The notes: generated from the letters alone by a model not told the origin. A stretch of DNA of 56,074 nucleotides from SAR324 cluster bacterium (GCA_015232315.1 JADFZZ010000033.1:1-56074), one strand, 5' to 3'; positions 27,899-36,670 are shown, counted from the stretch's first letter. Numbers and translations: made by a program.

Positions 27899-28663
27899 AT
27901 GAATCCGAATGAAGAACCCAATGATGATTTACTGAGCAATGACATCTACATGGATCAGGATCTGCTTGCAGAGATGATCGATGATACTTTTTCCGCGCAT
28001 GATGTGGAACCGTTTGTGCAGAACAGTCAGAACGAATCCAGAATTCCGCCTGAGATTCTGACTTCTGAAAAAAAAGAAAAAACGCTTCCCGTCCATAAAA
28101 AAAAGACTCCACCTGTTTCTCCACGGGCCGTGGCCAAGCCTGTGGAATATAAGGCGAACTCTACACTTTCTGAAAAATTGGCTGTCTTTCTTTCGAATTT
28201 TTTTACCGGAAAAACCAGAGATCCGATTACAGTCCAGTCCTGTGAGAAACAGGAACTACTTTATGAAAACTTCAGACTGCTGGAAGCAAACACAACCTAT
28301 TACATTCTGGGGTATTGCGGGCAACAAAAGCAGCCCTTCATCTGGCATATTCCTTCAAGTCTGGTCCTGTTTCTCTGTTCGCTGAATCAGGATGGTCAGG
28401 ATGTTATTTCCTGGAGTGTGACAGACAAACCGGAATCCGCGATGTTCATCCGCTTTGGTGGAATAGTAAAACAATGGAGTGAAGCCCTATGTCCGTTGCT
28501 AGAACCCGGAACCGGCTATTTGAAAAAGTTTGTTCCAACATTGAAACTCAGCCAGAAGTTGATCACTGAAAAACAGCATTTAATGGTTCTGCAGTGGAAT
28601 ATTTCCAGTCAACAGGAAACCTTGATTTTACGTTGTGCCATCCCCGTTGAGGAGTCCGCATGA
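27899..28663 (+). CDS. hypothetical protein, first gene of cyclase operon
   Basis: A 254-residue protein with no signal peptide or membrane helix. The first 90 residues are acidic then Lys/Pro-rich and look disordered. The part from about 95 to the end (FRLLEANTTYYILGYCG, WHIPSSLVLFLCSL) looks folded and mixed alpha/beta. No family is recognised. Its stop overlaps the next ATG by four bases (ATGA), so it is translationally coupled to the following gene. No good Shine-Dalgarno is seen before the ATG. Confidence 0.7.
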   Translation: MNPNEEPNDDLLSNDIYMDQDLLAEMIDDTFSAHDVEPFVQNSQNESRIPPEILTSEKKEKTLPVHKKKTPPVSPRAVAKPVEYKANSTLSEKLAVFLSNFFTGKTRDPITVQSCEKQELLYENFRLLEANTTYYILGYCGQQKQPFIWHIPSSLVLFLCSLNQDGQDVISWSVTDKPESAMFIRFGGIVKQWSEALCPLLEPGTGYLKKFVPTLKLSQKLITEKQHLMVLQWNISSQQETLILRCAIPVEESA

Positions 28664-29337
28664 GTCACAGAATTATTTATCCCCTCACAGAGCAGACCCG
28701 AAAACGGTTGGAAGAAATCATACAGCGTGTCCGCAACCAGCCTCCGGCAACCAACCATGCCGATGATTATGCTGAAACTGTGATTGAAATCTCGGATCAG
28801 TCGATTGACTTTATTTTTTTGGAAACCGCGGAATTACTTCAACTTGGGCCATGGGCCACCCGAATTGTTCACCTGGGAACAGCCGCCAGCAAAAGTGGTC
28901 TGCACATGATTATTCGCAAAGTTGTTCACGGATTAACTTCGGAACAGTTTGGCCCCCTGACGGAATTTCTGGAAGAGATGCTGATCATCAGAGAAAACAA
29001 GGCGTATTTCGGCATTCCGATCTCAGATGATTTCGCCGGTCGTTTGTATCAAAACATAGAACTCACCCGCAAGGCCCCTCCGCCGACCCAACACACACCG
29101 TTGTGCATGGAATTGCAGAAAGAACTGCTCGATGTTGTGCTGGATTATGGTTTTCTTGAAGCTGCCAGAAGGGTCGATGCCGGCAAATGGGCGTTTCGCA
29201 TAATCCATTGGGGAATTGGCCTGGTGGAAAAAGCCGTTCATGGAATGATTCACAAGATCATGCCATCCCTCAACGATCAGGAAATCCTGTTGTTGTCTGA
29301 CAGACTGGAAATGCTGCTGATGATTCAGAACCACTAA
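28660..29337 (+). CDS. hypothetical protein with internal duplication
   Basis: A 225-residue soluble protein. Two halves resemble each other: WATRIVHLGTAASKSGLHMI with EEMLIIR in the first and WAFRIIHWGIGLVEKAVHGM with LEMLLMIQ in the second, each a run of amphipathic helices of about 60 residues. No known family is recognised. It overlaps its upstream neighbour by four bases and is followed nine bases later by the cyclase gene, so all three genes are probably one transcript and may act together. Confidence 0.75.
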   Translation: MSHRIIYPLTEQTRKRLEEIIQRVRNQPPATNHADDYAETVIEISDQSIDFIFLETAELLQLGPWATRIVHLGTAASKSGLHMIIRKVVHGLTSEQFGPLTEFLEEMLIIRENKAYFGIPISDDFAGRLYQNIELTRKAPPPTQHTPLCMELQKELLDVVLDYGFLEAARRVDAGKWAFRIIHWGIGLVEKAVHGMIHKIMPSLNDQEILLLSDRLEMLLMIQNH

Positions 29338-29346
29338 GAGCCCCTG

Positions 29347-30642
29347 ATGATTAAAGACGCTGAAACAAACAAGCTGGACTTCCAGCAGTCCATGAAAGAA
29401 ATGCTGAGACAGGAAGAAGATGCCGGCGAATTGAAAATATCCAAAGTCGCGGTGATGGTTTGTTTGACAGGCTGGTTGTTCGGTCTGACGGTCCTGCTTG
29501 GATTCAATGTCAGGCTGGGTCAGATTTTATGCGCCATTGCCATGGTGTACGCTGTCTATTACGCCTTGATCATCAAGATCATCCAACGTGGAAAATATCA
29601 TCCCTGGATCAAGTATGTTTCCAGCACTCTGGAAGTCAGTGCGCCAACCCTGATCGCTCTGGTTGATACGCTGCACCAGTCACCGGCTTATGCACTCACC
29701 AGTTCTCCGACCTATCTTTATTTTATCGCAGTGAGCGCGACAACCCTCCGCTTTCGCATCAAACTCAGTGTGTATGCCGGAATTTTGGCAGGATTGGAAT
29801 TGATGTGTCTGTATGTTTTTCTGGCGCCGGGGATTCCAGAGGAACTGGTGGAACAACTGCCCTCTCTGAATGTCGTTATCTATTCGCAACGAGCCATTTA
29901 TCTGGTACTTGCAGGGATTATGGCAGCCGCGATCTCGGGTACAGCCAGACGACTTTCCGCGTCATTTGCCGAAGAAATGCAACAACGTGAATACCTTCGG
30001 CGCATGTTTGGTAAATATGTTTCGCCAGTGGTCGCAGAACATTTATTGAGCCAGACCAGTGTTCTGGAAGGTGAAATGAGAGAGGTCACGATTCTTTGTA
30101 CAGACATCAGAGGGTTCACCAGTTTTTCATCGCATAAACAACCTGCCGAAATTGTGCGATTTTTGAATGCGTTGTTTGACCGTCAGCAGGAAATTGTGAG
30201 CAAATATCATGGGCATGTGAATAAATTTCTGGGAGATGGCATGCTGGCGGTGTTTGGTGCACCGTTTCCGGATGAAAACCATGCGTTGCACGCGGCGCAA
30301 GCCGCATTGGAAATCATGGCTCTGCAACATGAAGTCTGGCCCGAATCTCCGGAAAAACTAAGATTGGGTGCCGCCTTGAATACAGGACCCGTGGTCATCG
30401 GCAATGTGGGGGCCTCTGAAAAACTTGAGTACACTGTGATTGGCGACACGGTCAACACGGCATTTCGGATCGAGGGATTGAATGGGCGACTGGGAACGTC
30501 AGTGTTGATCAGTGAAAGCACCAGACTGAGTCTTGCGGATCAGGCTGTTCTCCAGACATTTCCACCGCAAATGGTTCGTGGCAAGGAAGAACCTGTAGCA
30601 ATCTTTGAGATGACCAACCTCCTCAGTCCTGAGCAAAAATAG
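29347..30642 (+). CDS. membrane-bound class III adenylate/guanylate cyclase
   Basis: A 431-residue protein. The N-terminal half (about 38-205) has some five to six hydrophobic segments. The class III catalytic domain spans about 235-425: metal-binding TDIRGFTSFS, then KFLGDGMLAVFGAP with the second aspartate, then EYTVIGDTVNTAFRIEGLN, which carries the transition-state Asn/Arg pattern. It should make cAMP (less likely cGMP) at the inner face of the cytoplasmic membrane. It is the last gene of a three-gene operon that has a CRP-type palindrome upstream, so cAMP may feed back on its own production. Confidence 0.9.
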   Translation: MIKDAETNKLDFQQSMKEMLRQEEDAGELKISKVAVMVCLTGWLFGLTVLLGFNVRLGQILCAIAMVYAVYYALIIKIIQRGKYHPWIKYVSSTLEVSAPTLIALVDTLHQSPAYALTSSPTYLYFIAVSATTLRFRIKLSVYAGILAGLELMCLYVFLAPGIPEELVEQLPSLNVVIYSQRAIYLVLAGIMAAAISGTARRLSASFAEEMQQREYLRRMFGKYVSPVVAEHLLSQTSVLEGEMREVTILCTDIRGFTSFSSHKQPAEIVRFLNALFDRQQEIVSKYHGHVNKFLGDGMLAVFGAPFPDENHALHAAQAALEIMALQHEVWPESPEKLRLGAALNTGPVVIGNVGASEKLEYTVIGDTVNTAFRIEGLNGRLGTSVLISESTRLSLADQAVLQTFPPQMVRGKEEPVAIFEMTNLLSPEQK

Positions 30643-30648
30643 ACAGAC

Positions 30649-30761
30649 CTATTCATTCAAAATGGTTTTAATAGCTTGATCAGCAAGTTTATTTTCCATA
30701 TCGTTTTGCACGTTTAATGCGTAGCGTGGGTCTAGTTTCCCACCGCTTGCGACGTTAAAAT
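30649..30761 (-). pseudogene. C-terminal fragment of an unrecognised gene
   Basis: A minus-strand frame of about 37 codons ends in TAG at 30649-30651 and reads KLDPRYALNVQND then MENKLADQAIKTILNE. It has good protein character but is cut off where repeat element C begins at 30762. It is read as the remnant of a gene disrupted by the repeat. No matching N-terminal part was identified beyond the element. Confidence 0.35.
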
Positions 30762-31109
30762 GGCTATAGTCATCGTTTGGCCGGTGAGTGGCACAAATCG
30801 GGCAGGACGATACCTGGAACGGTAATCCAGGAGCAGGGCTGTTCAGTTCTACGGTAGGACGGGACTACATGCCCGTCAAACATACGATGTTTGGCGTTTG
30901 CGGGGCATGTAATCCCCCAGCCTACCATCTGGTTGAAGCTCAAAATAAGAAGAAATGAACAGCCTTGAGTCCAGGGGAAAGCGACAAACCGTGGAATTTC
31001 ATCGGGACGTAACCCGATGCTACCCTCTCCGAAAGGGTATTTATCCGCGATGATTCTAGCATTTTCTTTACTGGCCACCGTCTGAAACTGGCGAAACGAT
31101 GACTATGGC
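30762..31109 (+). mobile_element. MITE-like element C, copy 1, carrying element A
   Basis: The ends GGCTATAGTCATCGTTTGGC and, inverted, GGCCATAGTCATCGTTTCGC form terminal inverted repeats. The body matches 44777-44977, including CGGGACGTAACC and GAAAGGGTATTTA. Copy 1 is about 140 bases longer because element A sits inside it. Nothing coding is seen. No target duplication is obvious around C itself. Confidence 0.7.
30832..30969 (-). mobile_element. MITE-like element A, copy 2, inserted in element C
   Basis: A 138-bp insertion flanked by the direct repeat TCCAGG (30826-30831 and 30970-30975). At the equivalent point of the C copy at 44.8 kb the sequence runs uninterrupted (CGGTAGTCCCGGGGAAGG), giving an empty-site comparison. 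Ends are AGGGCTGTTCAG and, inverted, AAGGCTGTTCAT. Its body matches the reverse complement of the A copy beside zorA. Confidence 0.75.
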
Positions 31110-31196
31110 CTTCTGAAGTATGCGACAGCAATTGACCGGAACAAGATATTTGCGTTTTTTCCAGGAGCTATGTAATTGGTAGATAAGATGAATTCA

Positions 31197-31226
31197 TGAA
31201 AATCAGGTTTGGTCACCTGGTTTTCA
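31197..31226 (+). promoter_or_regulatory. strong leader hairpin before the helical-repeat gene
   Basis: TGAAAATCAGGT (31197-31208) pairs with ACCTGGTTTTCA (31215-31226) over twelve positions (one wobble) around a six-base loop. It ends 63 bases before the GTG start at 31290. No U-tract follows, so a leader or operator role is more likely than termination. Confidence 0.4.
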
Positions 31227-31289
31227 TCAATTAGTGGTATCTCACTGAAAATATTTTAAGGTCTGGAAACTGGAAAGGAAACCTCGCAC

Positions 31290-32690
31290 GTGGCAGAAGA
31301 AGTAAAAAAAGAAAATGAAAAGGCTGCAAAAGAGGCTCCTGCCAAGGAGGGTGCTCAGGCTAAAGGAGGTGCGCCTGCCAAAGGAGGTGCGCCTGCCAAA
31401 GGTGGTTCCGCATCGACTGGCAAGGATGGCGGCAAAGATATGGCCATGCTGGAACTTCCTGAAAAATTCAAGGAAGAAGACCGTTTTTTTCTGGGAAATA
31501 AATCCATTGAGCAGGAAGAACGCGAAATGGGAATTCTCCATAAAATGATGGATGTGGCCTTGTATGGCAGTTACAAGGTAACACTGGAACATTTCCAGAC
31601 CATGATCAAACAGAATAAATTCAGTGAAGATGCTCTGGATGAGCATGTCAGGCATTATCTTAAAAAAGGCCCAAGGGAATGTATTGGACATCTCAAAGTC
31701 ATTATCAAGATGCTGATTGACCAGTCCAGGGAAACAGGTCAAACCATGGGGACCCAGGTCGTTCTATTGTTCAAGGCCATTGATTGTCTGAGAATGATTG
31801 TGCAATATTCTGATCAGGGCGTAGACAACATCGCGTCGTTCCTCCTGTTGCAGATCATGGCTAGAATGCCCAAAGCATTTGTAAAACACATGTCGAGGGA
31901 AAAAGAAATTTTTAACCAGAATGTTGCCTTGAAACGTTCCATCAAGGAACAGCAACCTACCATTAATGTCAGAAATAAACTGGCTTCACTCTATTTGCAA
32001 CAGCGATGTTACGCAGACTCGCTCTATCAATATGAAAGTATGCTGGATTATTTTCAGTCTAAAAAACCCATGACTCCTGCGGACCGGGAAAAAGTCTGTG
32101 TGCTGCACCTTAATATCGCTGAAATGTACAAAGCTATTTATAACTGGGAAGCGGATTTTAAAAATGGTCAGATATTTCAGAATTTTCTGTTTCGTTATAA
32201 CCGTGACGCTGAAATTCATATCAAATCAAGAACGCCGATCACACCAATCCGTGGTCCCGTTAATAAAATGACGATCACTCAATCCTACAAAGACATCAAA
32301 CAACTCACTATCAATCATTATGAAACCGCATTGAAATATTTTCCTGCTGAGAAAAACCGGAAAAAACGTTCAGAGATTCTGGCCGTGGTAGGACGATCCT
32401 ATGCGGAGATGGGCAAGGTATCTGATGCGGCGTCTCGATTGCAGGATTCGCTGCTGTTGCTGGGAAAAGAAAGAAATTCCCCTGAAATCTTTAAGGAAAA
32501 AGAGGATATTCTGAACCTGATGAAACAGTGTGTGGGTAAAATGCCCGGACCTAAAGGTGAAAAATACAAATCATTTGTGGTCCATGAATCGAACAAACTG
32601 GAGCAGGATCAACATGAATGGAAGGAAGAAGAAAAACGCAAGGACGAGATCCGCAGGGCCGCTGAAGAGGGCCGAAAAAAAGTCTTATGA
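31290..32690 (+). CDS. helical-repeat (TPR-like) protein with Ala/Lys/Gly-rich head
   Basis: A 466-residue soluble protein. Residues 1-50 are low complexity with GGAPAK repeats encoded by 18-bp tandem units (GGAGGTGCGCCTGCCAAA twice, then variants). The remainder is strongly helical, with TPR-like pieces such as RNKLASLYLQQRCYADSLYQYESML and ILAVVGRSYAEMGKVSDAASRL (each broken by other sequence), and a charged C-terminal helix (EEEKRKDEIRRAAEEGRKK). No specific family is recognised; protein-protein scaffolding is the usual role of such folds. The start is GTG with AAGGAAA about 8 bases upstream. It converges on bioA with a 6-base overlap. Confidence 0.7.
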   Translation: MAEEVKKENEKAAKEAPAKEGAQAKGGAPAKGGAPAKGGSASTGKDGGKDMAMLELPEKFKEEDRFFLGNKSIEQEEREMGILHKMMDVALYGSYKVTLEHFQTMIKQNKFSEDALDEHVRHYLKKGPRECIGHLKVIIKMLIDQSRETGQTMGTQVVLLFKAIDCLRMIVQYSDQGVDNIASFLLLQIMARMPKAFVKHMSREKEIFNQNVALKRSIKEQQPTINVRNKLASLYLQQRCYADSLYQYESMLDYFQSKKPMTPADREKVCVLHLNIAEMYKAIYNWEADFKNGQIFQNFLFRYNRDAEIHIKSRTPITPIRGPVNKMTITQSYKDIKQLTINHYETALKYFPAEKNRKKRSEILAVVGRSYAEMGKVSDAASRLQDSLLLLGKERNSPEIFKEKEDILNLMKQCVGKMPGPKGEKYKSFVVHESNKLEQDQHEWKEEEKRKDEIRRAAEEGRKKVL

Positions 32691-33971
32691 GTCGATCCCC
32701 ACAGTGGCCAACGCCTCTTCAATCACCTGATACACATAATCCAGTTCTGTCGCTGTGATGCAATAAGGCGGCAGGATATAGACCACATTTCCCAGAGGCC
32801 GTAGCAGTACCCCTTTTTCCAGAAAAAACGCATAGAGTTGATCCCTGATCGTATTGAGATAAGAGGTTTCAGACTCTGTGGAGATCTCTATCGCCAGGAT
32901 AACCCCTTGTTGCCGTATGTCCCTGATGCGCGGATGAGGTCCTATTCGTTGGACAAATGCCTGATGCTGGCGGACAATTTCTTGGATTCGTTCCTGACAT
33001 TCCGGTTTTTCCAGAAGATCCAGACTTGCCAGTCCGGCAGTACAAGCCAGAGGATTTGCTGTGTAAGAATGGCCATGAAACAGTGTTTTGGTTTTATCAT
33101 CTGAATAAAAAGCATCAAAAATTCTTGAGTTGCAGGTGGTAACGCCCATGGGCATGGTTCCACCCGTGAGTCCCTTGGACAAACACACGATATCCGGTTT
33201 ATGCCTGAGTGTGTCTGTGGCAAACCAGTGTCCTGTCCTGCCGAAACCCGTCATGACTTCATCCGCAATCGTCAAGACCTCCTCACGCTGGCAAAGCCTG
33301 ACCATGTCATCCAGCACATCGGCTTGGTACATCCGCATTCCTGCGGAACCCTGGACCAGTGGTTCAAAAATAAAAACCGCGGTGTCCTGAGATTTGATCA
33401 ATGCGTTCAATTGATCCAACGCTTGTTGCTCCTTACCCGGCAACGGTAGCGGAATAAATTTGACTTCAAACAGAAGTGGATCAAACGGTGCGGTAAAGAC
33501 ATTCCTGCCGCTGACTGACATTGAACCGAAGGTATCTCCGTGATAGGCCTCTTCAAAGGCGATCACTTTTTGTCGGGGCTGTCCCTGGTTCCGCCAATAC
33601 TGCAAGGCCATTTTGAGTCCGACTTCCACTGCCGTCGAACCATCGTCAGTGAAGAACAGTCGCTGTTGATGCGGTAAATGAGATAACAACCTTTCAGCCA
33701 ACTCCACTGCCGGAGTGTGAGTGAATCCGGCAAAAATCACATGTTCCAGAATGGTCAGTTGCCGGGAAACTTTTTCCGCAATGTAAGGATTTGCATGGCC
33801 ATGCAGATTGACCCACCAGGATGAGACCGCATCAATATAGCTTTTTCCATGCACATCAAATAACAGGGTGTTTTCACCTCTGACGATATGGATTGGCGGG
33901 GGGGATGTTTTTTGTTGAGTGAAGGGATGCCAAATGAGACGTGTGTCTTTGGCACTAAGATCTTCTGTCAT
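32685..33971 (-). CDS. bioA: adenosylmethionine-8-amino-7-oxononanoate aminotransferase
   Basis: A 428-residue PLP-dependent class III aminotransferase of biotin synthesis, converting 7-keto-8-aminopelargonate to 7,8-diaminopelargonate with S-adenosylmethionine as amino donor. The opening IWHPFTQ is characteristic of BioA, as are SSWWVNLHGHANP, the GSTAVEVGLKMA PLP-phosphate region, DEVMTGFGRTG and the Schiff-base lysine in LSKGLTGG. The ATG at 33971 is used; a GTG three codons earlier is possible. It follows the FKBP gene with 1 base between stop and start. The other bio genes are not in the window. Confidence 0.93.
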   Translation of the reverse strand: MTEDLSAKDTRLIWHPFTQQKTSPPPIHIVRGENTLLFDVHGKSYIDAVSSWWVNLHGHANPYIAEKVSRQLTILEHVIFAGFTHTPAVELAERLLSHLPHQQRLFFTDDGSTAVEVGLKMALQYWRNQGQPRQKVIAFEEAYHGDTFGSMSVSGRNVFTAPFDPLLFEVKFIPLPLPGKEQQALDQLNALIKSQDTAVFIFEPLVQGSAGMRMYQADVLDDMVRLCQREEVLTIADEVMTGFGRTGHWFATDTLRHKPDIVCLSKGLTGGTMPMGVTTCNSRIFDAFYSDDKTKTLFHGHSYTANPLACTAGLASLDLLEKPECQERIQEIVRQHQAFVQRIGPHPRIRDIRQQGVILAIEISTESETSYLNTIRDQLYAFFLEKGVLLRPLGNVVYILPPYCITATELDYVYQVIEEALATVGIDS

Positions 33972-33972
33972 A

Positions 33973-34395
33973 TCACGCACGCAGGACTTCCACCTGAAAA
34001 ATCAGGGTAGCATTGGGCGGAATCTTGATATTGTCAAAACCCTGTTGACCATAAGCAAGTTCCGGAGGAACGATTAACTGTATTTTGGAGCCTTCTTTCA
34101 CGCCGGACATGGCTTCTTCCCATCCTGGAATCACCTGATTCTCACCCAGAACAAATTCAAAAGGTTTCCGTTTTTTACGACTGCTGTCAAACATGGTATA
34201 GTCTTCAGCCAACCAGCCTTCATAATGCACTTTCACTTTATCCCCTTTTTGTAAGGCCTTCCCCTCTCCGAAATGTTCCACATAGATTTTCAGACCGGAA
34301 CGGGTTTTCTTGAACGCTGAATCCACTGCTATTCTTGGTTTTTTATTTATCTTTTTTTCAGCATTGGGAGGAGTGTTTGCAGAACCTACTTTCAT
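33973..34395 (-). CDS. FKBP-type peptidyl-prolyl isomerase
   Basis: A 140-residue protein: a basic N-terminal extension of about 30 residues, then one complete FKBP domain (VKVHYEGWL, FDSSRKKRKPFEF, VIPGWEEAM, the PPELAYG loop and LIFQVEVL). It catalyses cis-trans isomerisation at proline and assists folding. No signal peptide is seen, so it is probably cytosolic. Its ATG overlaps the stop of the LptA-like gene (ATGA), suggesting coupled expression and perhaps a link to envelope assembly. Confidence 0.9.
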   Translation of the reverse strand: MKVGSANTPPNAEKKINKKPRIAVDSAFKKTRSGLKIYVEHFGEGKALQKGDKVKVHYEGWLAEDYTMFDSSRKKRKPFEFVLGENQVIPGWEEAMSGVKEGSKIQLIVPPELAYGQQGFDNIKIPPNATLIFQVEVLRA

Positions 34396-36662
34396 CGGCA
34401 GTGAAATGGTACGGGTTGTGGTTGCGGATAAACGTTCACTTCAATCGGTGTTTTATTGTCTCCCTGGGCGATACTTTTTTTCACGTCAATGGCCAGATGA
34501 ATGTTATTTCCTTTCAGATTATAGCGTTCAGCATGAACTTCAGCATTGTTTTCGAGTAAAATATTCTGTTGCACTTCATCGAACAATGCAAAATCAGCTT
34601 TTGCTACCCGGCCAGGTTGCTCCAGACAAACATTTTGAAGGGCGCGAGCTTCTTTAAGGGTTTCCTCTGCACCAAAGGTAAGATTGATGTTGCCTGCTTT
34701 CAAAAACAATTGCTCACTCTCTCGATACAATTCCACATTCCCTTCAAAACGTGAAAGGCCTTCAGCTTTGTTAATGGTGACTTGTTGAGAACGTAACAGC
34801 ATCACTTTGCCAAGTTCCAGAGAACTCAATGCATAGGGCATGATCGCTTTGCCATATTTGGTGGCGATGTCCTCGCCAAGAAGTTTTCTTAAGGTTTTCA
34901 TGAATTCTGTTTTATTCTGGTAGGAGTTGTATTTAATGGACTCCAGATAATCCAGTATTTCAGTGGACAACCCATCCTCTTTGAGACGGAGCAGACTGTA
35001 TTCTGTGATACGGAGATTGGAGTGTACCACCTGTTCCAGAATCCGATTGCCATACAGGAGCGTTTCCTCAGAACCAAGTATATTTTTAAGAAAACGGAGT
35101 AAATCTTCTGAATCTGTAAAACGTTGTCCATCCAAACTGCTCAGTGTCTTCAACACAGGATCAGGCAAGGGGGGTTCCGATAGTTTTTCAAACGATTTGC
35201 TGGTGAGTGACCAGGCCTCAGGAATCCCGTCATGATCATCATCCACAGTCTCAACATGCCGTTTTAATCGTAATTGAGATTTATTGAAGGCTGTTGATCC
35301 CATTCTTTTTTCAACGGCAATCCATAACTCTGATTCAGATTTAAATTTCTGGTTTTTAATAAAATTGAGTGTAGCCAGATTCTCAATCGGAATTCTGGGT
35401 TCTCCAAGGATGTCAATGGACTCCCGATTGATCTGAAAAAAGGGCTGATCCAACGCGCGTTCCTGAATGAGTTTTTTTTGTTTCTGGGAGACCAACTTCA
35501 GAATTTGTTCTGTTTTCGCATAAAAATCTTCCTGAGTAACAATCGATTGGTTTTTGAAGGCTTCAAGTTTTGCGAGAATTTCAGTTGGAATGCCATTTTC
35601 TTCCAACCGAACCAAAGTCTGGTTGGTAAGGAGATAACGAGGTGCTTCTGAATACCGGACAATCTTGGCTTTGTATTGAAAAAACCGATCAAAGCCGATG
35701 GTCTCTTCCAGGGTGGAAAAAAAGGAGTCAATTGACTCAAATCGTTGACCCTTCAGGGTTTTAAACCTGGCAAAGACCGCGATTTGAAAATTTAGTTCTT
35801 TTTCCAGGATAGCCAGATTTTCGTCATTCAATAAAAATATAACCTGTGGTTTTGCTGTCTTGTTGGAATCCAGTGGCGGAAGAGGAAGTCCTGTCGGGTT
35901 GTCCGGAATATCCAAAGCTGAGTTTCCGGTAAAAAACAGCATTTTGATCCTTCCATCCGTGCGAACAGTGGGATCTCCAAAAACAGCGGCCTTCTGTGCT
36001 GTCCGTTCCAGTATGGCGGCATTTCCACGGATAAAACCTCTGGGTGTTCTGATTTTCACATTGCCATCCAGCTTTAGAACATCATTTTTCTGATCATACA
36101 ACATATAATCAGACTCGATGAACTGATCAATTTGCTTGATGCGGACCTTGCCTTCGGCAATCATTTTTTCGTAGGCATCTCCGGTCTGATTTTGCAAAAG
36201 CAGTTTTGTTGCCCAGAAATCAATACTTTCCTGCGGCATTTGTCCAACAACGTCACCATAAAAAATGACTTCGCCTTTCCCCAGATCACCGGAAAACTCC
36301 TTTGAACGAACCTGAAGTTTGTCTAAACGGGAATATGTCAGAAGCGTTTCAATCTGCTTGCTTGTAGGAGGATCCGGTAATTGTTTCAAGGCGTTCACAA
36401 ACGTTTGTTTGGAGGAATACAACTGGTTCAGCAAGGGCGAGAGTTTGGAAAGAAAAGCAGGTTTAAAACCATCCTGATTCAATTGAAGAATGGTTTTGGC
36501 GGAGATCTTGTAAAATTCTTCCCGAGTCGCAATCGTAGGGGATTGTGCCATAGCTATGGCAGTCAGGAGTTGCACTAACAGCAGGATACTCCCAACCACT
36601 CTGAAAAAGTTGAATTGTTTATGATGTTTTGAGTATCCCTCCATCATCAGACATAATTTCAT
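34392..36662 (-). CDS. LptA/OstA-like protein interrupted by helical repeats
   Basis: A 756-residue exported protein with a signal peptide (hydrophobic core about 24-38, cleavage after AMA). LptA/OstA-type beta segments occur twice: at about 100-245 (GEVIFYGDV, VLKLDGNVKIRTPRG, GNAAILERT) and at about 615-745 (QVTINKAEGLSRFEGNVELY, LFLKAGNINLTF, ILLENNAEVHAERYNLKG). Between and before them are about six repeats of some 60 residues of the pattern LP..IL..L..LK.Q.F.....F...L...LG. LptA bridges LPS through the periplasm. Whether this one transports LPS or is a scaffold is unknown. It sits 8 bases after pyrG and overlaps the FKBP gene. Confidence 0.65.
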   Translation of the reverse strand: MKLCLMMEGYSKHHKQFNFFRVVGSILLLVQLLTAIAMAQSPTIATREEFYKISAKTILQLNQDGFKPAFLSKLSPLLNQLYSSKQTFVNALKQLPDPPTSKQIETLLTYSRLDKLQVRSKEFSGDLGKGEVIFYGDVVGQMPQESIDFWATKLLLQNQTGDAYEKMIAEGKVRIKQIDQFIESDYMLYDQKNDVLKLDGNVKIRTPRGFIRGNAAILERTAQKAAVFGDPTVRTDGRIKMLFFTGNSALDIPDNPTGLPLPPLDSNKTAKPQVIFLLNDENLAILEKELNFQIAVFARFKTLKGQRFESIDSFFSTLEETIGFDRFFQYKAKIVRYSEAPRYLLTNQTLVRLEENGIPTEILAKLEAFKNQSIVTQEDFYAKTEQILKLVSQKQKKLIQERALDQPFFQINRESIDILGEPRIPIENLATLNFIKNQKFKSESELWIAVEKRMGSTAFNKSQLRLKRHVETVDDDHDGIPEAWSLTSKSFEKLSEPPLPDPVLKTLSSLDGQRFTDSEDLLRFLKNILGSEETLLYGNRILEQVVHSNLRITEYSLLRLKEDGLSTEILDYLESIKYNSYQNKTEFMKTLRKLLGEDIATKYGKAIMPYALSSLELGKVMLLRSQQVTINKAEGLSRFEGNVELYRESEQLFLKAGNINLTFGAEETLKEARALQNVCLEQPGRVAKADFALFDEVQQNILLENNAEVHAERYNLKGNNIHLAIDVKKSIAQGDNKTPIEVNVYPQPQPVPFHCR

Positions 36663-36670
36663 AGACGGGT

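Noticed and set aside
31242-31742. Minus-strand frame antisense to the helical-repeat gene
   Set aside because: Phe-rich translation mirrors the Lys/Glu codons of the opposite strand; no ribosome site or domain is seen.
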